The notes beneath the pieces are model-generated. The model searched no databases and had not been told where the DNA came from. It saw nothing but the letters and a program-made list of their open reading frames with translations. Positions 6,108 through 9,366 of a stretch of 9,366 nt of DNA are shown here, piece after piece. The DNA is from Akkermansiaceae bacterium (GTDB lineage Bacteria > Verrucomicrobiota > Verrucomicrobiia > Verrucomicrobiales > Akkermansiaceae). A program made the position numbers and the translations under genes. Positions within the stretch are counted from its first letter, which is position 1; each line of letters opens with the position of its first letter. The stretch covers positions 1 through 9,366 of the forward strand of contig JALOTR010000061.1 of NCBI GenBank assembly GCA_025457805.1, given 5' to 3'.

Positions 6108-7760
6108 TCATTGGATCGCATCGAGTGCCATTGCGGCGGCCTTGGACACGGTTTCGGAGGGATGGTCCTTCAAGGGGATGAGCATATCTTTTGCCGCAGC
6201 CGCTTCCTTTGCATGAAACAAACATCCCATGGCTGCCCAGTAGAGAAGGACCTCCGAACGTGAACCAAGTGCCTTGACGAGGTCCGGAGAGAAATCCTTC
6301 GCAGTGGCTGCAAATGCAAGGTTCACCCATTCCGGATGTTGTGGGAGATGTTTTTCCACATGTTCGTGAAGGGTTGTGGTTTTCAATATCTCCGGCCACA
6401 TAGTCTCAGGGATGACTCCTGAATCCCGGGTCTCCTTCATCTTGTGGCTGAGTTGATTCCTCATCATCTCAAGCTGACTTTGGTGGGCGGCCACTTCTGC
6501 GAGATTCCGGATTTCCCAGGGGTCGGAATCGAGATCATAGAGATACTCGACCGGACGCGGAATTTTCCACAACTCGGCGGTGTGTCCCTGAAGTTTTCCA
6601 TCTGCCGCCGCGCGCTGCCATGCCTTCCATGAGGGTTGTCCGAGGGGATACTCGCAGTAGGGAGCGCCAGGAAGGTGTGGCGAAAAGCAGCGGATATATT
6701 TCCAGCGCCCATTGGTGATCGCCCGCCGCATTCCGGGGGATTCGTCGAAGCGGTCTGCAAAGAGGAACACCGATTCGTCTTCGGGTGGTGATTTGCGATG
6801 TTTTCCAAGAAAGGCACGTCCTTGCATCGAGCCGGGAGTGGGCATTCCGCAGATCGACAACAAGGTCGGTGCCAGATCGACGAAAGATACCATTTCGCCC
6901 ACCGCTTGACCGGGTTTGAAAGGGGAAAGATGTCGCCATTTTTCCGGGAGATGGATGATCAATGGAACGCGGACTCCGGTATCCTGCAGATATCGTTTTC
7001 CTCTGGCGGTGGCTCCACCGTGATCCGAGTAGTAGAATACAATTGTATCTTCGGCGAGTCCACGTTCCCGGAGTTCCTTCAGGATTCCGCCTGCTTGTTT
7101 GTCCATCGCGGTGACACAATCATGATAGATAGCCGTGTCTTCGCGAAACTCCGGCAAATCCGGCTGGTGAGGTGGAAGTTGGAGGGTCTTTGGATCCAGG
7201 CGGGGCGGATCCGGAATCACTCCGCCCTTCCGGTTTCTCTGCACCACATCGGGGAACAGGTTGCTTTCATGGGTGATGGTGAGGTTGAAGATGGCGAAGA
7301 ACGGCTTGCCGGGAGGGCGGTTCTTATAGTGCGCCTTGCCACTGCAATCGTCCCAGATGGAGGCATCGTTGCCCTTGAAGTTGTAGTCGGTCTTCGAGTT
7401 GTTCGTGCAATAGTATCCCATTTCACGCAGATAGCTGGCATGCCCTTTGAAGCTGGCGGGTATGGGGTAACGGCTGCGCATGTGCTGGGTGCCCTGGGTA
7501 ACGGCATAGGCTCCATTGAGAATGGTGGATCGCGCTACGGCACACACCGGTCCATTTGAATACGCATGGGTGAACTTGAGGCCACCCGCTGCCAGTGAAT
7601 CCAGCACGGGAGTGGATGCGTCCTTGTTTCCATAACATGCAAGCCAGTGGGAGGCATTGTCCTCGCTGGTGATCCAGAGGATGTTCGGACGCTCGTCCGC
7701 ATCTCCGGGAATGATGAGCAGGCTAAAGACCGAAAGCAGGGCAAAGGAGAGTTTTTTCAT
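6108..7760 (-). CDS. Secreted sulfatase, SGSH/heparan N-sulfatase-like, with C-terminal helical extension
   Basis: A 550-residue formylglycine-dependent sulfatase with a Sec signal peptide (residues 1-22). Metal and active-site positions are visible: Glu33-Asp34 in WITSEDN, Cys73 in PVCAVARST as the formylglycine site, His164 in LTITHES, and Asp246-His247 in YYSDHGG with Lys255 nearby. The SEDN form and TAYSNGPVC-like context resemble planctomycetal/verrucomicrobial relatives of N-sulfoglucosamine sulfohydrolase. The core motif is C-A-V-A-R, where most family members have Pro in the third place. The last 60 residues or so look like short helical (HEAT-like) repeats. Likely role is removal of sulfate esters or N-sulfate from polysaccharide outside the cytoplasm. 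The start at 7760 overlaps the stop of a small ORF by ATGA. No maturase (anSME or FGE) gene lies in the window. Sulfatase identity is firm, substrate is not. Confidence 0.94.
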   Translation of the reverse strand: MKKLSFALLSVFSLLIIPGDADERPNILWITSEDNASHWLACYGNKDASTPVLDSLAAGGLKFTHAYSNGPVCAVARSTILNGAYAVTQGTQHMRSRYPIPASFKGHASYLREMGYYCTNNSKTDYNFKGNDASIWDDCSGKAHYKNRPPGKPFFAIFNLTITHESNLFPDVVQRNRKGGVIPDPPRLDPKTLQLPPHQPDLPEFREDTAIYHDCVTAMDKQAGGILKELRERGLAEDTIVFYYSDHGGATARGKRYLQDTGVRVPLIIHLPEKWRHLSPFKPGQAVGEMVSFVDLAPTLLSICGMPTPGSMQGRAFLGKHRKSPPEDESVFLFADRFDESPGMRRAITNGRWKYIRCFSPHLPGAPYCEYPLGQPSWKAWQRAAADGKLQGHTAELWKIPRPVEYLYDLDSDPWEIRNLAEVAAHQSQLEMMRNQLSHKMKETRDSGVIPETMWPEILKTTTLHEHVEKHLPQHPEWVNLAFAATAKDFSPDLVKALGSRSEVLLYWAAMGCLFHAKEAAAAKDMLIPLKDHPSETVSKAAAMALDAIQ

Positions 7761-7849
7761 GGAAATCGGTTGAGATCGTTGGGTTTGTCCGCGGAATGAA
7801 GCGGGGCGATGGCCAGGCAGGTGAGGACCAATGGGACAAAGGATTTCAT
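7757..7849 (-). CDS. 30-codon signal-peptide ORF overlapping the sulfatase start; leader peptide or gene remnant
   Basis: The ORF begins MKSFVPLVLTCLAIAPLHSA, a complete Sec signal peptide, followed by DKPNDLNRFP and a TGA that overlaps the sulfatase ATG as ATGA. Sulfatases of this group often begin their mature part with ADKPN or similar, and the gene below has DADERPN. One reading is therefore the 5' end of a lost or internally deleted sulfatase gene; another is a leader whose translation couples to the sulfatase. The signal-peptide composition is unlikely to be random, but expression is unproven. Confidence 0.42.
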   Translation of the reverse strand: MKSFVPLVLTCLAIAPLHSADKPNDLNRFP

Positions 7850-7902
7850 GGGCGGCAGGACCTTAGTAGGGCTGGGGGCTTGTTGACGATCATGGATTTC
7901 AT
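7846..7902 (-). other. 18-codon upstream ORF, second link in an ATGA chain
   Basis: MKSMIVNKPPALLRSCRP ends in a TGA that overlaps the ATG at 7849 as ATGA, so that two tiny ORFs and the sulfatase are joined by two successive overlaps. Too short to stand alone. Its first 14 bases equal the start of the gene at 8737, so it may be a displaced gene start or chance. Confidence 0.2.
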
Positions 7903-7952
7903 GAGGAATAGCCCGGGCCGCTCCAAAGTGAGGAACAAAATGGCGCCACGGC

Positions 7953-8465
7953 TCAAACCGCGTGCAGGCCGAGTCTGGCACAAATCTCATCCAGAACTTG
8001 TTCCAAGCTTCCCTCGATGGAAACCGTGATGCCTTCGAAGTCTGCGGGTTCCTCCAAGGTGGCCAGTTGGCTCGCGAGCATTCCGCTTTTCATGAAGTGA
8101 GATTCACGCAGCTCCAATCGCCGTTGAAGCGTGGCGGAATCTCCCTTGAGGTAAACCAAGGCCACCCCGGGAGTGCCGAGACCAAGCTGTTTCCGGTAAT
8201 GGGCCTTCAGCGCCGAGCATGCGAGCAGGGCCAGTTTCCCCGGAGGAGCGGGATCCACGACCTCCTCGCGCATGCGTTTCAACCATGGGGCACGGTCCTG
8301 ATCATTCAGCGGTTGGCCGGATGCCATCTTCGCGATGTTCCCGGGCGGGTGGTAGGCATCCGCATCGTGAAAACATCCGCCGAGACGTTGTGCAAGATGG
8401 GCTCCCACGGTGGACTTTCCCGCTCCTGCCACGCCCATGATGATGATGACCCTCACATCTTTCAT
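7953..8465 (-). CDS. gntK: Gluconokinase
   Basis: A 170-residue kinase that phosphorylates D-gluconate to 6-phosphogluconate with ATP, feeding the pentose phosphate or Entner-Doudoroff routes. The start at 8465 gives the normal family length and an N-terminal beta-strand into Walker A (GVAGAGKS, 11-18); the frame is open 57 codons upstream, but that part is unlike the family. GAGG lies only 2 bases before this ATG, closer than usual. Other family signatures are HDADAYHPPGNIAKM (33-47), GQPLNDQDRAPWL (50-62), ACSALKAHYR (82-91), and SHFMKSGMLASQLATLEEP (122-140). All binding motifs are intact. It is a cytoplasmic protein on the same strand as the sulfatase block, 50-100 bases upstream of it, with no obvious terminator between. 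No gluconate permease or GntR-type regulator is seen here. Confidence 0.95.
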   Translation of the reverse strand: MKDVRVIIIMGVAGAGKSTVGAHLAQRLGGCFHDADAYHPPGNIAKMASGQPLNDQDRAPWLKRMREEVVDPAPPGKLALLACSALKAHYRKQLGLGTPGVALVYLKGDSATLQRRLELRESHFMKSGMLASQLATLEEPADFEGITVSIEGSLEQVLDEICARLGLHAV

Positions 8466-8527
8466 ATCCTCAGAGCAGCTTGCAAGGACCGGACGCAAGA
8501 GGCAAGGCGGGATCAACGGTGGGCGAA

Positions 8528-8553
8528 ATGCATCATTTTCACGTGATATGCAT
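8528..8553. promoter_or_regulatory. Paired ATGCAT dyad upstream of gluconokinase
   Basis: Two copies of the palindrome ATGCAT (8528-8533 and 8548-8553) lie exactly 20 bases apart, about two helical turns, with TCA/TGA symmetry inside and a CACGTG core (8540-8545). They sit in the 271-base divergent gap between gntK and the small membrane protein gene. This could be an operator for either gene. The rest of the gap (8466-8736) shows no convincing sigma-70 promoter or ORF. Confidence 0.3.
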
Positions 8554-8736
8554 CTTCCGGGTGCCACTGGTCGCGTGAGTGAAGGTGGCAACCTGCTGAT
8601 ACTGAGCGTTCGGTGAAGCGGGCAGATGATCCGCACGTTGCGTGCTTGAGGTATCCTGGCTGAAGCCCTCCGTCGCCATCATCGCCATATCCATCCCGGC
8701 GTTGTTCACGAAACCCCATCACTCATCCCAACCAAC

Positions 8737-9009
8737 ATGAAATCCATGATTCACCAAATAGGAAACGACACAGTCCGCTTGAAGGACGACATGCAGGCAC
8801 TACTGCAAGCCACCGCCCACATCGCTGACGAGCATGTGGTGGAGGCTCGCAAAAAACTCAATGATTCGCTTTCCGAGGCGGATGAAATGCTCGACCGGCG
8901 TCTGCGCCAAACGCGGCAGTTTGTGAAAAAGCATTCCTGCGAAACCGCGATGATCGCTGCCGCCGCTGGAGCCGTGCTTGCATGGCTATTCTTCCGGCGG
9001 GATCATTGA
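8737..9009 (+). CDS. ElaB/YqjD (DUF883)-like membrane-anchored protein
   Basis: A 90-residue protein with the layout of the ElaB/YqjD/DUF883 family. Residues 1-66 are a charged amphipathic helix (LKDDMQALLQATAHIADEH, EARKKLNDSL, MLDRRLRQTRQFVKKH) and residues 69-86 form a single C-terminal transmembrane segment (AMIAAAAGAVLAWLFF) closed by RRDH. In E. coli, members of this family are inner-membrane tail-anchored and bind ribosomes in stationary phase; the same role here is only inferred. A Cys at 68 is at the membrane border. There is no Shine-Dalgarno; the ATG follows CCAACCAAC. It is transcribed alone, divergent from gntK, with a strong terminator 39 bases downstream. Confidence 0.88.
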   Translation: MKSMIHQIGNDTVRLKDDMQALLQATAHIADEHVVEARKKLNDSLSEADEMLDRRLRQTRQFVKKHSCETAMIAAAAGAVLAWLFFRRDH

Positions 9010-9048
9010 CGAGATCATCCGTCTCCAGGAATTGAAATTCCGCGAATG

Positions 9049-9088
9049 AAATGCCGTGTGTTGCCTCGCAGCACACGGCATTTCTATT
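9049..9088 (+). terminator. Rho-independent terminator of the DUF883-like gene
   Basis: AAATGCCGTGTG (9049-9060) pairs perfectly with CACACGGCATTT (9072-9083). The stem continues with a T-G wobble and three more pairs to a CTC loop, giving about 16 bp, then TTTCTATT. The near symmetry would also stop minus-strand transcription. Confidence 0.85.
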
Positions 9089-9148
9089 GACCACAAATGC
9101 GTGCATTTCAATCCACCATTCCATAGGAGTCGGGCGTAATGCAGCGCT

Positions 9149-9233
9149 GGGGAACGTCCTGAAGACGAGCCCCGTGTTGCAAGCTGTTGCCGGTGACGGA
9201 GTTCCGGCTTGAGGTGGGATGCGGCATGATCCC
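9149..9233 (+). promoter_or_regulatory. Hairpin-rich leader before the partial secreted-protein gene
   Basis: Three successive hairpins precede the ATG at 9250. The first pairs GGGG/CCCC (9149-9152, 9170-9173) and CGTC/GACG (9155-9158, 9164-9167) around a small AA/AG internal loop. The second pairs GCCGG/CCGGC (9189-9193, 9204-9208). The third pairs GGGAT/ATCCC (9216-9220, 9229-9233), ending 16 bases before the start codon. It matches no riboswitch class I know. It may be a structured 5' UTR. Confidence 0.35.
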
Positions 9234-9249
9234 TGCGAAAAGAGATATC

Positions 9250-9366
9250 ATGAAAAATCCAAGGACTTTCCGCAGCCTTCATCTTGCGGCTCTATTGTTT
9301 GTCACCGGACTCGGCGGATCCCATTTTGTGAGCCCACTCCATGCACAGGAGAACGGGATGGAGGAG
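9250..9366 (+). CDS. Start of a secreted protein, cut by the window end
   Basis: An open frame of 39 codons runs off the right edge. It begins MKNPRTFRSLHLAALLFVTG and continues to a Sec cleavage-like LHA before QENGMEE, that is, basic n-region, hydrophobic core and a V-x-P-L-H-A end at about residue 32. The leader is good evidence of an exported or envelope protein; nothing of the mature domain is visible, so function is unknown. A weak GAGA lies 4 bases before the ATG. Confidence 0.7.
   Translation, partial: MKNPRTFRSLHLAALLFVTGLGGSHFVSPLHAQENGMEE

Noticed and set aside
6798..7559. Plus-strand ORF of 253 codons opposite the sulfatase
   Set aside because: Antisense to the sulfatase catalytic core; no recognisable domain.
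8466..8636. 57-codon N-terminal extension of gluconokinase
   Set aside because: Unlike the family, which starts a few residues before Walker A; the extension is Pro/Arg rich with no targeting signal.
8986..9282. Minus-strand ORF of 98 codons at the right end
   Set aside because: Runs across a strong terminator and opposite two supported plus-strand genes; no signal or domain.

Overview
The window looks like chromosomal DNA from a polysaccharide-degrading member of the Planctomycetes-Verrucomicrobia-Chlamydiae group, most likely Verrucomicrobiota (Akkermansiaceae/Verrucomicrobiaceae-like). This is inferred from protein types, not from a database search. The clues are an ECF sigma factor beside a FecR-like anti-sigma protein ending in a LamG domain, an SGSH-like sulfatase with a C-terminal helical extension, a secreted GH10 xylanase with a Tat-exported partner, moderately GC-rich DNA, and start codons that mostly lack a Shine-Dalgarno sequence.

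Layout. Positions 1-3038 (+) hold a two-gene unit: a secreted GH10 endo-xylanase and, 8 bases later, a Tat-exported TIM-barrel-like protein that is probably an uncharacterised glycoside hydrolase. Positions 3039-3398 have no gene but carry several hairpins, a repeat-like fragment and a perfect 18-bp palindrome between convergent genes. On the minus strand 3399-3707 encodes a small coiled-coil lipoprotein.

The centre is a minus-strand block read from 8465 down to 3947: gluconokinase, two tiny ORFs linked by ATGA overlaps, a sulfatase, an ECF sigma factor, and a FecR/LamG anti-sigma regulator. It ends at a strong rho-independent terminator (3880-3912). Gaps are short and no clear terminator interrupts the block, so it may be one transcript, although gluconokinase could be separate. 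The right end (+) has a small ElaB/YqjD (DUF883)-like membrane protein with a strong terminator, then a hairpin-rich leader and the first 39 codons of a secreted protein that leaves the window.

Working together: xylanase, putative glycoside hydrolase and sulfatase are all exported, consistent with attack on (possibly sulfated) xylan-like or other plant/algal polysaccharide. The sigma/anti-sigma pair, whose periplasmic part carries a carbohydrate-binding-like LamG domain, is a plausible surface-sensing switch for such genes. Gluconokinase would feed sugar acids into central metabolism. The functional link between these genes is inference from proximity. No mobile element, CRISPR array, tRNA or rRNA was seen.
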